Assembly: GCF_002879855.1 (NCBI RefSeq)
Contig: NZ_PNYB01000002.1
Location: 330,837-394,836 of the forward strand
Reading direction: 5' to 3'
Length of the DNA: 64,000 nucleotides
Source: Trinickia soli
GTDB lineage: Bacteria; Pseudomonadota; Gammaproteobacteria; Burkholderiales; Burkholderiaceae
The notes under the pieces were generated by a model. It was given only the letters and a program-made list of their open reading frames with translations, did no database searches and was not told the origin of the DNA. Shown here piece after piece: positions 8,923 through 17,314 of this stretch (positions are counted from its first letter, which is position 1; the number at the start of each line of letters is the position of its first letter). A program made the translations under genes and the position numbers.

Positions 8923-10128
8923 TCAACCCGGCTTGCCGTCGATCCTCGGCATGGTCAGGTAGGGCGCATAGCGGATCAGATACACGACGAATGCCGCACA
9001 CCAGGCGCCGCCCGCGATATCGAGCCACAGGTCGGTCGCGCCGCCAAAGACCAATGGGCCGATCACCCGGGCAACCGCGGCGACGATCATGAGCCAGTAG
9101 CTCGCGATCTCGAATGGCCCCGCTGTGAGCATACGCCCCGTGTGGCCCAGCGCCGTGCGCGTGATCATGGCGATGATCGCCAAGCCCATTGCACCGACCG
9201 TCAGCGCATGGATCGCGAGCGAATGCGATACCACGCCGAGCGAAGCGCAGGCCAGCAGCGCAAAGCCGATGGGAATCCATAGACACGCCACGTGCAGGAC
9301 CCAAAGAATCGGCCGTGGTCCCACGCGCCATGAACGCCATCCGGCGATTCGCACCGCGTGGATGACGGCGGTCGCCGCTGCGCAGGCCGCCACGAGCGCC
9401 GCGGGCGCGCCGGCCGCGTCGGCAACGAGCGCGATCAGCGGCGCCGGCGTCGCCCAGTTATCGATGAATTTCCAGCGTTTGATCGTAAATCCCGGAATCG
9501 CGTTCGTCGTGAACATCGGCACGACGCGGCCCGTGATGACCGAGACGAACATGATGACGAGGCCCGTCGTCGCATAGGCCACGCGCAAGGCGAGATCGAA
9601 ACGCCCTTCCCATGCGTACCAATGAAACAGGGCGTTGAGCAGCCCGAACAGCGCGAGCGCCACCGGCAGAAAAATGTTGTGGCGATTCTTCGCCGCGATC
9701 AGTACGCGCAGCAGCACGAGCGCAACAATCGGCAGGAACGCGACATCGACGACGGCGGCAATGGCTTCCGGGCCCGTCCACACCAACACGCGCCCTGCCG
9801 CCCAAAGCAACCAAAGCAGGCCCAGCGATGCGCCGGTCGGCGTCGAGCGCGATGTCCAGGCACGCACGGCGGTCAGCAAAAAGCCCACGACGATCGCGGC
9901 CACGAAACCAAACAGCATCTCGTGGACGTGCCAGAGCATGCCCGACAACTGCGCGGTTCGCCCCGCTCCGCCGTGGCCCCGGAGCGCGGACAGCCAGAGC
10001 GCAACCGCGACGAAGCCGAACAGCGCGCCGCCGAGATAAAACGGCCGGAAGCCGAGCCGTAAGAGTGGTAGCCCCGACGCCTGCAGAGCTGGGCCGCGGC
10101 CGAGCGGCTCGTCGATCTTCATCATCAT
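8923..10128 (-). CDS. nnrS: NnrS family membrane protein
   Basis: The 401-residue protein is almost entirely hydrophobic, with about 12 helices, and has the NnrS markers WHVHEMLFGFVAAIVVGFLLTA and the ITGRVVPMFTTNA loop. NnrS is a haem- and copper-containing membrane protein linked to tolerance of nitric oxide and to denitrification in proteobacteria. The start is ATGATGATGAAG preceded by GGGGAA. I saw no convincing FNR/NnrR-type site in the upstream 290 bases. No denitrification genes are adjacent, which fits a stand-alone nitrosative-stress role. Confidence 0.9.
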   Translation of the reverse strand: MMMKIDEPLGRGPALQASGLPLLRLGFRPFYLGGALFGFVAVALWLSALRGHGGAGRTAQLSGMLWHVHEMLFGFVAAIVVGFLLTAVRAWTSRSTPTGASLGLLWLLWAAGRVLVWTGPEAIAAVVDVAFLPIVALVLLRVLIAAKNRHNIFLPVALALFGLLNALFHWYAWEGRFDLALRVAYATTGLVIMFVSVITGRVVPMFTTNAIPGFTIKRWKFIDNWATPAPLIALVADAAGAPAALVAACAAATAVIHAVRIAGWRSWRVGPRPILWVLHVACLWIPIGFALLACASLGVVSHSLAIHALTVGAMGLAIIAMITRTALGHTGRMLTAGPFEIASYWLMIVAAVARVIGPLVFGGATDLWLDIAGGAWCAAFVVYLIRYAPYLTMPRIDGKPG

Positions 10129-10421
10129 GCGTTCCCCTTCAGCGACGATACGTCACCCGGGGCTTACTTATCAGGCGTGGCGTTGGCGCGCACCGTAGCC
10201 ATGGGCTCGTGGCGTCCGCTCCCTATACGACGCGGTGGCGGCACCGCGAAATCGCCCGAACCGGCGACACAGATAAATAGCTCACGTGGTGATACAAACA
10301 TCGTCAGGATACAGCGCCGCGGCATCACATCGAGGCTCTGCGACAATTTGCGCGCCCCCCAGGCGCATTAACCACTCTATCTTGAATAGCAGACACTGAT
10401 TGAACTGCAAGGGAGAAGGCC

Positions 10422-10619
10422 ATGCTCAGCCCGCATGAATTCGCCGCGCTGTTGCTCGTGGGGGGCACGCGCGACTTGGACGCGCTCGATCGAGGCGACC
10501 TCGCGTCGCTCGTGGAGCGCCAGCTCGTCGCGCTCGACAGGCTGGTCGGCGGTCGTCAGGTGCGGTTGACGGCGCGCGGGGCGTCGGTTGTCAAAGCCGT
10601 GACACGCCGCCCGCAGTAG
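10422..10619 (+). CDS. small conserved-looking hypothetical protein
   Basis: A 65-codon frame starts at ATG 10422 with an excellent ribosome site (GGGAGAAGGCC). The product (MLSPHEFAALLLVGGTRDLD...) is mainly alpha-helical, without a signal peptide or membrane segment. The last half, with VERQLVALDRLVGG and RQVRLTARGASVV, resembles the end of a winged helix, but this is only a resemblance. Codon third positions are GC-rich like true neighbours. It lies 156 bases before the squalene-synthase-like gene. Function unknown. Confidence 0.65.
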   Translation: MLSPHEFAALLLVGGTRDLDALDRGDLASLVERQLVALDRLVGGRQVRLTARGASVVKAVTRRPQ

Positions 10620-10775
10620 CACCGGCGCGATGGGCGCCGAATGATCGGGCGGCCGCGGCATGATGCGTCGCTGTGCCGCGAAGTGCGGTAGTATCCGCAC
10701 CGAAGCGAACATCGGGCCTCGCGCGGCCCGCGTTCGCACCCCCCACATCATTCACTGCCCGACCACCCGCTCGCC

Positions 10776-11636
10776 GTGTCGCCGTCTCAAACTTTCGCCT
10801 CTCAACATTTCGACGAATACTGCGTGCAAAAGGCTGCGCCTGCGGGTTCGAGTGCTTATTACGCATTGCGCCAGGCGCCGGCCGCTCGCCAGGCGTTCTT
10901 GACCGCGCTCTTTGCGCTGCGCCGCGAGCTCGAAGAGACGGTAAAGGATACGAGCGATCCGACCGTCGGGCGCACGAAGCTGGCATGGTGGCAAAAGGAA
11001 ACGGCCGCACTGGCTGCGGGGCAGCCTTCGCATCCGGTCTCGCATGCGCTCGTTGCGCACTGCGACGATATCGAAGCGGAAGCGCCGATGTTGCGTGCGC
11101 TCGTCGCCGGCTTCGAGATGGATCTCGACCAGGCGCGCTATCTGGACTTTGCCAACCTGACGCGCTACACCGAGCGCGTCGGCGGAGCATTTGCGAGCGT
11201 CGTGGCGCGCGTCACGGCACGCGAACCTGCCCGGGCGCACGAGTGGGCGGGCCCGCTCGGCAATGCGCTGATGCTCGCCCAATTCGTGCAGGAACTCGGC
11301 AACGACGCGCGGCACGGGCGCATCTACCTGCCGATCGACGAGTTACGCCGCTTCGGCGTAACGGCAGCTGAGCTGATCAACCGCAAATACAGCCCCGCGT
11401 TCACCGAACTGATGCGGTTTCAAACGAATCGCGCGCGCGATTCGCTGCAGACGGCGCTTGCCGGCGTGCCGGCGGACGAACGCGCCACGCAGCGCACGCT
11501 GAAGGCGCAGGCGGCCATGGCGCTTGCGCTGCTGGACGAAATCGAGCGCGACCAGTTCCAGGTGCTTCATCAACGGATAGCGCTCACGCCGATCCGCAAG
11601 CTGTGGATCGCCTGGCGCGCGGCGCGCAAGCGCTGA
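10776..11636 (+). CDS. hpnD: squalene/phytoene synthase family protein (presqualene diphosphate synthase-like)
   Basis: A 286-residue trans-isoprenyl diphosphate synthase of the squalene/phytoene synthase family, usually tied to hopanoid or carotenoid synthesis. The N-terminal YCVQKAAPAGSSAYYALR and TKLAWWQKE segments and GRIYLPIDELRRFGV place it in the HpnD group. Both Asp-rich substrate/Mg motifs look altered. The first reads ELEETVKD (residues 51-58) rather than the usual ELDDVVDE, and the second reads QELGNDA (173-179) rather than RDVGEDA. Activity is therefore uncertain. The start is GTG at 10776 with no clear ribosome site. No other hopanoid genes are adjacent. The symbol is tentative. 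Confidence 0.72.
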   Translation: MSPSQTFASQHFDEYCVQKAAPAGSSAYYALRQAPAARQAFLTALFALRRELEETVKDTSDPTVGRTKLAWWQKETAALAAGQPSHPVSHALVAHCDDIEAEAPMLRALVAGFEMDLDQARYLDFANLTRYTERVGGAFASVVARVTAREPARAHEWAGPLGNALMLAQFVQELGNDARHGRIYLPIDELRRFGVTAAELINRKYSPAFTELMRFQTNRARDSLQTALAGVPADERATQRTLKAQAAMALALLDEIERDQFQVLHQRIALTPIRKLWIAWRAARKR

Positions 11637-11649
11637 GGCGCGGGTTCCC

Positions 11650-11997
11650 TTATTGCCTGTAGAGTTCCCGGACGGCATCTTCGATGTGCTGACGCAACAA
11701 GCGCCGCTCGTCGGGGGTCATGTGGCCGTCACGTTGATGCTCGCCGAACTCGCCCGGCGAAGAAGCCGTCCGCACGATCGAAGCGGACGTGCTTGCAGGC
11801 GCCGGAGCCGCGAGCGGCTCACGGTGCGGCGGCAGATAGCGGTGACGCAAAGGACGCACCGGGTGCTCGGCCCGTCGCTCGCGCAGCGGCGCTTGCGCTC
11901 GCGCGTCGACGGCAACGGTCAGACTGGCAAGCGCGCCGGCGATGGCGACCGCGACGATCCGCGCTCGCAGGCACGGGAACGCGCGTCCCACCGTCAT
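11650..11997 (-). CDS. small periplasmic hypothetical protein
   Basis: The 115-residue product begins MTVGRAFPCLRARIVAVAIAG and has a clear Sec signal peptide ending near VDARA-QAP. The mature part is arginine/proline-rich and disordered-looking, then ends with a helical segment (GHMTPDERRLLRQHIEDAVRELY). That TPDERR...LR pattern is seen in small periplasmic proteins of unknown role. ATG 11997 follows AAGGGAACAAG. It is convergent with the hpnD-like gene (13-base gap) and divergent from ompR, so it may be part of the envelope-stress neighbourhood. Function unknown. Confidence 0.7.
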   Translation of the reverse strand: MTVGRAFPCLRARIVAVAIAGALASLTVAVDARAQAPLRERRAEHPVRPLRHRYLPPHREPLAAPAPASTSASIVRTASSPGEFGEHQRDGHMTPDERRLLRQHIEDAVRELYRQ

Positions 11998-12173
11998 CTT
12001 GTTCCCTTCGTCATGCGGCAACCGGCTACCTCGAATTACGTGTGCAGATGCCCGATTCGATCATCGAGCGCGAAAGAATGGTGTTATGGGATGAAGTATC
12101 CACCGAACAGCCGCTATCCGTGAAGCAGTTTAAGTGGACGCCGTTTACGCGACGCATCAACACGGGTAAATTT

Positions 12174-12189
12174 TGTAACTGTCTGTAAC
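12174..12189 (+). promoter_or_regulatory. phased direct repeat upstream of ompR (possible OmpR/PhoB-type box)
   Basis: TGTAAC occurs at 12174-12179 and again at 12184-12189, exactly 10 bases apart. TATTCC follows 12 bases later at 12202-12207 as a candidate -10 element. Tandem half-sites one helical turn apart, replacing a -35 element, are how OmpR/PhoB-family activators bind. The site is about 54 bases before ompR, so autoregulation is plausible but unproven. Confidence 0.5.
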
Positions 12190-12242
12190 CCGTTAATTTC
12201 GTATTCCTCGACCCGCTTTCCAATCGCGCTAAGATGCCGCCC

Positions 12243-12968
12243 ATGGAAACTAAAAACCCTTCGAAGATTCTCGTCGTCGACGACGACCCCCGCTTGCGTG
12301 ACCTGCTGCGCCGTTATCTGGGCGAGCAAGGCTTCAACGTCTATGTTGCGGAGAACGCCCCCGCGATGAACAAGCTGTGGGTGCGCGAGCGATTCGACCT
12401 GCTCGTGCTCGACCTCATGCTGCCCGGCGAAGACGGGCTGTCGATCTGCCGCCGGCTGCGCGGCAGCAACGATCGCACGCCGATCATCATGCTCACGGCA
12501 AAGGGCGAAGACGTCGATCGCATCGTCGGTCTCGAAATGGGCGCCGACGACTATCTGCCCAAGCCGTTCAATCCGCGCGAACTCGTGGCGCGCATTCACG
12601 CGGTGCTGCGTCGCCAGTCGCCCTCCGAGCTGCCCGGCGCGCCATCCGAAACGGCAGAGGTGTTCGAATTCGGCGATTTCGCGCTCAATCTCGCCACGCG
12701 CACGCTGACGAAGTCGGGCCAGGAGATTCCGCTCACCACGGGCGAGTTTTCGGTGCTGAAGGTATTCGCGCGCCATCCGCGCCAACCGCTGTCGCGCGAA
12801 AAGCTGATGGAGCTCGCGCGCGGTCGCGAATACGAAGTGTTCGACCGTAGCCTCGACGTGCAGATCTCGCGTTTGCGCAAGCTGATCGAAGTCGATCCGG
12901 GCAGTCCCCGCTTTATCCAAACGGTGTGGGGTCTCGGTTACGTCTTCATCCCCGACGGCGCAGCGTGA
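12243..12968 (+). CDS. ompR: OmpR-family response regulator
   Basis: This 241-residue regulator has a receiver domain (residues 7-120) with the acidic pocket VVDDD, phosphoacceptor Asp57 in LLVLDLMLPGEDG and the Lys of LPKPFNPREL. A C-terminal winged helix carries FEFGDFALNLATRTL, LTTGEFSVLKVFARHPRQPLSREKL and the recognition helix DRSLDVQISRLRKLIE. The NPRELVARI linker and overall sequence are OmpR-like; in Bordetella the orthologous pair is called RisA/RisS. I chose ATG 12243 (METKNPSKI); ATG 12234 would add only three residues. envZ follows 44 bases downstream. Confidence 0.93.
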   Translation: METKNPSKILVVDDDPRLRDLLRRYLGEQGFNVYVAENAPAMNKLWVRERFDLLVLDLMLPGEDGLSICRRLRGSNDRTPIIMLTAKGEDVDRIVGLEMGADDYLPKPFNPRELVARIHAVLRRQSPSELPGAPSETAEVFEFGDFALNLATRTLTKSGQEIPLTTGEFSVLKVFARHPRQPLSREKLMELARGREYEVFDRSLDVQISRLRKLIEVDPGSPRFIQTVWGLGYVFIPDGAA

Positions 12969-13012
12969 CGTCAACGTCAGCCCTGTCGCTCCGCGCGTTC
13001 GAATAAGCCCTC

Positions 13013-14362
13013 ATGCGCATCAACCGGCGGTTTCTCGCCCACGCGTTCGGGGGCTTGTTCTGGCGCACGTTTCTTTTGATCGCGCTCTTGATCGCGGTCA
13101 GTCTTGCCGCGTGGTTTCAAAGCTTTCGGGTGATCGAGCGCGAGCCGCGCGCGCAGCGCGTCGCGCTGCAGCTCGTGGCGGTCGTCAAGCTCACGCGCAC
13201 GGCGCTGCTCTACTCCGATCCCGATCTGCGGCGGGCGCTGTTGCAAGATCTCGAAAGCAACGAAGGCGTGCGGGTCTATCCGCGCGAGGCGACCGATAAG
13301 TTCAAGCTCCAGCCCGATGAATCGCTCAATCGGCTCATCGAGCACGACATCCGTGGCCGGCTCGGCGACGACACGGTCATTGCGCAATCGGTCAACGACA
13401 TTCCCGGCGTCTGGATCAGTTTCAAAATCGACGACGACGATTACTGGGTGGCGCTGGACCGAGACCAGCTCGATAGCGTCACGGGCCTGCAATGGGCTGG
13501 CTGGGGCGTGTTCGCGCTCGCGTTGTCGCTATTCGGCGCGGCGTTCATCACGAGCCTCGTGAACCGCCCGTTCGCGCGCTTGGCAGCAGCCGCGCGCAAG
13601 GTCGGCCTGGGCCAGGCGCCGGAACCGCTGCCCGAGCGCGGGTTGGGCGTGGCCGCCGAGACCAATCGCAGCTTCAACCAGATGGTCCAGGACCTCGAAC
13701 AGCTCGAAGCCGATCGCGCACTGATGCTGGCCGGCATCTCGCACGATTTGCGCACGCCGCTGGCGCGGTTGCGGCTGGAAACCGAAATGAGCCCATCCGA
13801 CCAGGCGACGAAGGACGCGATGATCGACGACATCGAGCAGATGGATTCGATCATCGGGCGCTTCCTCGACTACGCACGCCCGCCGCAGCACTTCTCGCGT
13901 GCCGTCGATCTGTCGCTGGTCGCGGGCGAGATGGCTGCGCGCATGGCGAGCGAGGACGGCGTGCGCCTCATCTCGCGGCTGGCCGATTCGGCCATCATCG
14001 AAGCCGATGAAACCGACCTGCGGCGCGTGGTCGGCAATTTGCTTGAAAACGCGAAGAAGTACGGCCTCAGTGAAACCGACGGCATCCCGCACGTCATGCT
14101 CGAAACGCGCGTTTCGCATTCCCGTGTGGAGTTGTCAGTGCTGGACGAAGGGCCTGGCATCCCCGACGACCAGATCGGGCTCGTGACCCGTCCCTTCTAC
14201 CGCGTCAATTCGGCGCGAACGCAGGCCAACGGGACAGGCCTGGGCATGGCGATCGTGCAGCGTCTGGTCAGCCGCCACCACGGCACCTTGAAACTGCGCA
14301 ACCGGACGCCCGGCCCCGGGCTCGAAGTCACGATCGAGTTTCCGCTCGCCAAGAGCGCGTGA
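13013..14362 (+). CDS. envZ: EnvZ-type membrane sensor histidine kinase
   Basis: A 449-residue inner-membrane kinase that should phosphorylate the OmpR encoded just upstream. TM1 is near residues 16-36, followed by a periplasmic domain of about 120 residues and TM2 near 163-182. HAMP follows, then the H-box with His244 in GISHDLRTPLARLRLE. The ATPase domain has NLLENAKKYG, DEGPGIP and GTGLGMAI. All catalytic boxes are intact, worth noting because the orthologous risS is a known pseudogene in some Burkholderia. It forms a two-gene operon with ompR. Confidence 0.93.
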   Translation: MRINRRFLAHAFGGLFWRTFLLIALLIAVSLAAWFQSFRVIEREPRAQRVALQLVAVVKLTRTALLYSDPDLRRALLQDLESNEGVRVYPREATDKFKLQPDESLNRLIEHDIRGRLGDDTVIAQSVNDIPGVWISFKIDDDDYWVALDRDQLDSVTGLQWAGWGVFALALSLFGAAFITSLVNRPFARLAAAARKVGLGQAPEPLPERGLGVAAETNRSFNQMVQDLEQLEADRALMLAGISHDLRTPLARLRLETEMSPSDQATKDAMIDDIEQMDSIIGRFLDYARPPQHFSRAVDLSLVAGEMAARMASEDGVRLISRLADSAIIEADETDLRRVVGNLLENAKKYGLSETDGIPHVMLETRVSHSRVELSVLDEGPGIPDDQIGLVTRPFYRVNSARTQANGTGLGMAIVQRLVSRHHGTLKLRNRTPGPGLEVTIEFPLAKSA

Positions 14363-14433
14363 CGTCGGTCCGCTTGTCGTCAACAAAACTATCGCTGCAG
14401 TTGGAAAATTCTATCCGCTTCATTAGATAAATT

Positions 14434-14465
14434 CTATTGCTTGGTAAATTCAATAGGGATATAGT
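14434..14465 (+). promoter_or_regulatory. ahpC promoter with overlapping OxyR/LysR-like dyad
   Basis: A near-consensus promoter has TTGCTT at 14437-14442, a 17-base spacer, and TATAGT at 14460-14465. A perfect dyad CTATTG-N11-CAATAG (14434-14456) lies over it, in the T-N11-A style of LysR-type regulators. A second partial dyad TTAG-N7-CTAT (14423-14437) sits just upstream, close to the OxyR half-site pattern ATAG-N7-CTAT. The stretch 14391-14465 is strikingly AT-rich for this genome. OxyR control of ahpC is established in many proteobacteria; here it is inferred. Confidence 0.62.
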
Positions 14466-14548
14466 CGAGCCTGTGTAACGAATTCGTTGCAGCGAACAGG
14501 TACTTTTGAACAACGCGTTTCTTCCCAACCAGACACAGGAGTCACCGC

Positions 14549-15097
14549 ATGAAAACCGTGGGCGATAAACTCGAAGCATTCACCGTCACCGCTGCGAAGC
14601 CGGGCTTCAACCATCACGAAGAAAACGGCCAGTCGGCCTTCGAAGAAATCACCGAACAATCGTTCCCGGGCAAGTGGAAGATCATTTACTTCTATCCGAA
14701 GGACTTCACCTTCGTTTGCCCGACGGAAATCGTCGAATTCGCCAAGCTGCAAAAAGACTTCGAAGAGCGTGACGCCGTGTTGCTCGGCGGCAGCGTCGAC
14801 AACGAATTCGTCAAGCTCGCATGGCGCCGTGAGCATAAGGACCTCGACAAGCTGAACCACTATGCTTTCGGCGACGTCAAGGGCGAACTGATCGACCAGC
14901 TCGGCGTGCGCGACAAGGAAGCGGGCGTGGCCCTGCGCGCGACGTTCATCGTCGATCCGGACAACACGATCCAGCACGTTTCGGTGAACAACCTGAACGT
15001 CGGCCGCAACACGCAGGAAATCCTGCGTATCCTCGACGGCCTGCAAACGGACGAACTCTGCCCGTGCAACCGCGCAGTCGGCGGCTCGACGCTGTAA
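14549..15097 (+). CDS. ahpC: alkyl hydroperoxide reductase subunit C (peroxiredoxin)
   Basis: This 182-residue two-cysteine peroxiredoxin reduces H2O2 and organic peroxides. The peroxidatic Cys57 is in FYPKDFTFVCPTE and the C-terminus carries a CPC pair (Cys171, Cys173, in DELCPCNRAVGG). It is the AhpC type reduced through AhpD rather than AhpF, as in mycobacteria. ATG 14549 follows CAGGAGTCACCGC. ahpD is next, separated by a strong terminator hairpin. Codon use is biased to the preferred set, consistent with high expression. Confidence 0.96.
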   Translation: MKTVGDKLEAFTVTAAKPGFNHHEENGQSAFEEITEQSFPGKWKIIYFYPKDFTFVCPTEIVEFAKLQKDFEERDAVLLGGSVDNEFVKLAWRREHKDLDKLNHYAFGDVKGELIDQLGVRDKEAGVALRATFIVDPDNTIQHVSVNNLNVGRNTQEILRILDGLQTDELCPCNRAVGGSTL

Positions 15098-15120
15098 GCG
15101 CAAGCTCAGCGTTGGCCCGA

Positions 15121-15157
15121 AGCCCGCTATGGTGTTCTGGAGCCGGCGGGCTTTTTT
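15121..15157 (+). terminator. intrinsic terminator between ahpC and ahpD
   Basis: AGCCCGC (15121-15127) pairs with GCGGGCT (15146-15152), followed by a run of Ts to 15157. It is in the right orientation to end or attenuate ahpC transcripts before ahpD, 25 bases ahead of the ahpD start. Confidence 0.8.
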
Positions 15158-15182
15158 ATCGAAATGCCGATAGGAGAAAACA

Positions 15183-15710
15183 ATGGATTTTGTGAATTCG
15201 ATTAAGGAACTCATCCCTGACTACGCGAAGGACATTCGCCTGAATCTGGACGGCACCATCGTTCGTTCTTCGCTTGAAGGCAATGACGCCGTCGGCGTCG
15301 CGCTGGCCGCCGCGTTCGCGGCGAAGAGCCGCACGATCATCGAAGCGATCCGCTCCGCCGGCGTGCTCTCGCCCGAAGAGCTGACCGGCGCACAAACGGC
15401 TGCGGCGCTGATGGGTATGAACAACGTCTGGTATCCGTTCGTCGAGATGGCCGACGATGCCGATCTGAAGGCGCAACGCGCCGAGTTGCGGATGGGCGCT
15501 TACGCCTCGCACGGCGGCGTCGACAAGCGTCGTTTCGAAATGTATGCGCTGGCTGCGTCGATCGTCGGCAAATGCCATTTCTGCATCCAGTCGCACTTCG
15601 CGCTGCTCAAGAACGAGCAAGGGATGTCGGTGCAGCAATTGCGCGATGTGGGCCGTATCGCCGCCGTCGTGAATGCCGCTGCGCAGGTCATCGCGGCCGA
15701 AGGCAAGTGA
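15183..15710 (+). CDS. ahpD: alkylhydroperoxidase AhpD
   Basis: The 175-residue AhpD carries the CxxC redox centre (Cys131, Cys134 in VGKCHFCIQSHF) with the nearby His138 of the catalytic proton relay. It is the electron donor to AhpC and has weak peroxidase activity itself. ATG 15183 follows TAGGAGAAAACA. The gene lies 85 bases after ahpC with a terminator hairpin between, so ahpD is probably expressed by read-through at a lower level than ahpC. A second hairpin (15755-15779) ends the unit. Confidence 0.95.
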   Translation: MDFVNSIKELIPDYAKDIRLNLDGTIVRSSLEGNDAVGVALAAAFAAKSRTIIEAIRSAGVLSPEELTGAQTAAALMGMNNVWYPFVEMADDADLKAQRAELRMGAYASHGGVDKRRFEMYALAASIVGKCHFCIQSHFALLKNEQGMSVQQLRDVGRIAAVVNAAAQVIAAEGK

Positions 15711-15754
15711 TGTGCAAGCAGGATTAGCCGGGTGGCGTGGCGTGCGAAGTGATC

Positions 15755-15782
15755 AAGGGCGAGCCTCGACTCGCCCTTTCAT
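15755..15782 (+). terminator. hairpin between convergent ahpD and ispF, probable bidirectional terminator
   Basis: AAGGGCGAG (15755-15763) and CTCGCCCTT (15770-15778) form a perfect 9-bp stem with a 6-base loop, followed by TTTC. The T tract is short. The same stem could serve ispF transcripts arriving from the other strand. Confidence 0.65.
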
Positions 15783-15896
15783 ATTGCCCGCCGGCAGCAC
15801 CGCCGACGTCGTGATCGGTCTCGTTCCACCACGGCCTGCAGTGGGAACCCAATACAAAATGCCGGCTGCACATCGCCATGAGTTTCCTGATCGCGT

Positions 15897-16388
15897 TCAG
15901 ACCGCGCCGCCCGTCCGGGCGAGCAGTACGACGGCCTGGGCTTCGATTCCCTCCCCTCGCCCCAGGTAGCCGAGCTTTTCGTTCGTCTTCGCTTTGACGT
16001 TGATGTCCGCGAGGGGCAACGCCAGATCCTCGGCGATGTTCGCGCGCATCGCTTCGATATGCGGCGCAAGCTTGGGCGCCTGCGCAATGACCGTGCTGTC
16101 GACGTTCACGATCGTGAAACCGGCTTGCCGGATGCGCGCGGCGCACTCGCGCAGCAACACGCGGCTGTTCGCGCCGGCAAAGTGCGCATCCGTATCGGGG
16201 AAGTGGCGGCCGATGTCGCCCAGCGCCGCGGCACCGAACAGCGCGTCCGTGACGGCATGCAGCAGCACATCGGCGTCGGAATGACCGAGCAGGCCGCGTT
16301 CGTACGGCACCGTGACACCGCCGATGATGAGCGGGCGCCCCGGCACCAATGCGTGTACGTCGTAGCCTTGTCCGATTCTGAAATTCAT
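15897..16388 (-). CDS. ispF: 2-C-methyl-D-erythritol 2,4-cyclodiphosphate synthase
   Basis: The 163-residue enzyme closes the MEP cyclodiphosphate ring in isoprenoid precursor synthesis. Diagnostic motifs are GQGYDVHAL at the N-terminus (zinc ligands Asp and His), [33 protein letters not shown] and [25 protein letters not shown] 16388 overlaps the ispD stop by 4 bases (ATGA), so translation is coupled. It is convergent with ahpD. Confidence 0.96.
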   Translation of the reverse strand: MNFRIGQGYDVHALVPGRPLIIGGVTVPYERGLLGHSDADVLLHAVTDALFGAAALGDIGRHFPDTDAHFAGANSRVLLRECAARIRQAGFTIVNVDSTVIAQAPKLAPHIEAMRANIAEDLALPLADINVKAKTNEKLGYLGRGEGIEAQAVVLLARTGGAV

Positions 16389-17128
16389 TGTTGATGGGTT
16401 CCTGTTGCTGTCAAGATCGCCTCGGCAAGCGCGAAATCTTCCGGGTAAGTGACTTTGAAATTGCGCAAGCTGCCTTGAACCAGGCGCGGCGCATGGCCGA
16501 GCCATTCAATGGCGCTCGCCTCGTCGGTCAGATCGTGGCCGTCTCGCTCGGCCCGTGCGATTGCTTCGCGCAGCATGCCGATGCGAAACATCTGCGGCGT
16601 TTGCGCCTGCCACAGGCCGTTGCGCGACTCGGTGCGCGCAATGCGATCGCCGTGCTCGATGTCCACACGTTTGAGCGTATCGGCAACGGGCAGCGCCATG
16701 ATGCCGCCCACTTCGTCGTCGGCCAGCGCCGAAATCAGTGAGCGGATCAACTCAGGCGTGATACCCGGTCGCGCCGCGTCATGGACGAGCACCCAGTCAT
16801 CGTCGGCCGCGCCCGATTGCCCAAGCGCATCGAGTCCGTTTCGCACCGACGCCTGTCTCGATGCGCCGCCGCAGCGACGCGCGGCAAAGCGCAAGGGGGC
16901 GAAGCGGCGTTCGTCGAAGTGGGTGTCGTCGGGCGAAATGACGACGAGCGTTTGCGCAAGCTCATCGCAGGCGTCGAACGCGGCAAGCGTGTAGTACAGC
17001 AGTTCGCGCCCGGCTACCGTGCAGTACTGCTTCGGCATGGGTGCGCCGGAGCGGCTGCCGGTCCCCGCGCAGGGAATCAGCGCGTATAAACGGGCGGGAC
17101 GGGATGGTCGGGAAGAGGCGGAAGTCAC
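16385..17128 (-). CDS. ispD: 2-C-methyl-D-erythritol 4-phosphate cytidylyltransferase
   Basis: This enzyme transfers CMP from CTP to MEP. The nucleotide-binding loop [13 protein letters not shown], the lysine in PMPKQY, and [16 protein letters not shown] and VADTLKR are all present; the end ([17 protein letters not shown]) is typical. I choose GTG 17128 ([20 protein letters not shown], 247 residues); a TTG at 17161 would add 11 unlikely residues. It is the first gene of the ispD-ispF operon and is divergent from mfd across an AT-rich segment. Confidence 0.93.
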   Translation of the reverse strand: MTSASSRPSRPARLYALIPCAGTGSRSGAPMPKQYCTVAGRELLYYTLAAFDACDELAQTLVVISPDDTHFDERRFAPLRFAARRCGGASRQASVRNGLDALGQSGAADDDWVLVHDAARPGITPELIRSLISALADDEVGGIMALPVADTLKRVDIEHGDRIARTESRNGLWQAQTPQMFRIGMLREAIARAERDGHDLTDEASAIEWLGHAPRLVQGSLRNFKVTYPEDFALAEAILTATGTHQQ

Positions 17129-17178
17129 GAAATCCGGGCGGGCGGCGCAGCCGCCAATCAAAAATAGACGACGGATTT

Positions 17179-17184
17179 TATAAT
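17179..17184. promoter_or_regulatory. consensus -10 hexamer in the ispD/mfd divergent region
   Basis: TATAAT at 17179-17184 is an exact plus-strand -10 consensus, and the overlapping complement gives TATTAT for the minus strand. No good -35 partner is visible for either direction. The element could serve mfd with a 120-base leader, or ispD with a short leader. Position only. Confidence 0.35.
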
Positions 17185-17314
17185 AGGCGCTTTGCCCCGG
17201 GCGTCCGATTGATCGCCAATCACCGCCCGGCGCTCGAAAGCCCCTGCCCGCACGCGTCTTGCGCCGCTGCCGGGGCTTTCGTCACGCTCACGCCGAGGCC
17301 GTACGCTCCTAGTC

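Noticed and set aside
10129..10421. FNR/NnrR-like site before nnrS
   Set aside because: Near-matches such as GTGATACAAACATCGT do not have the TTGAT-N4-ATCAA spacing.
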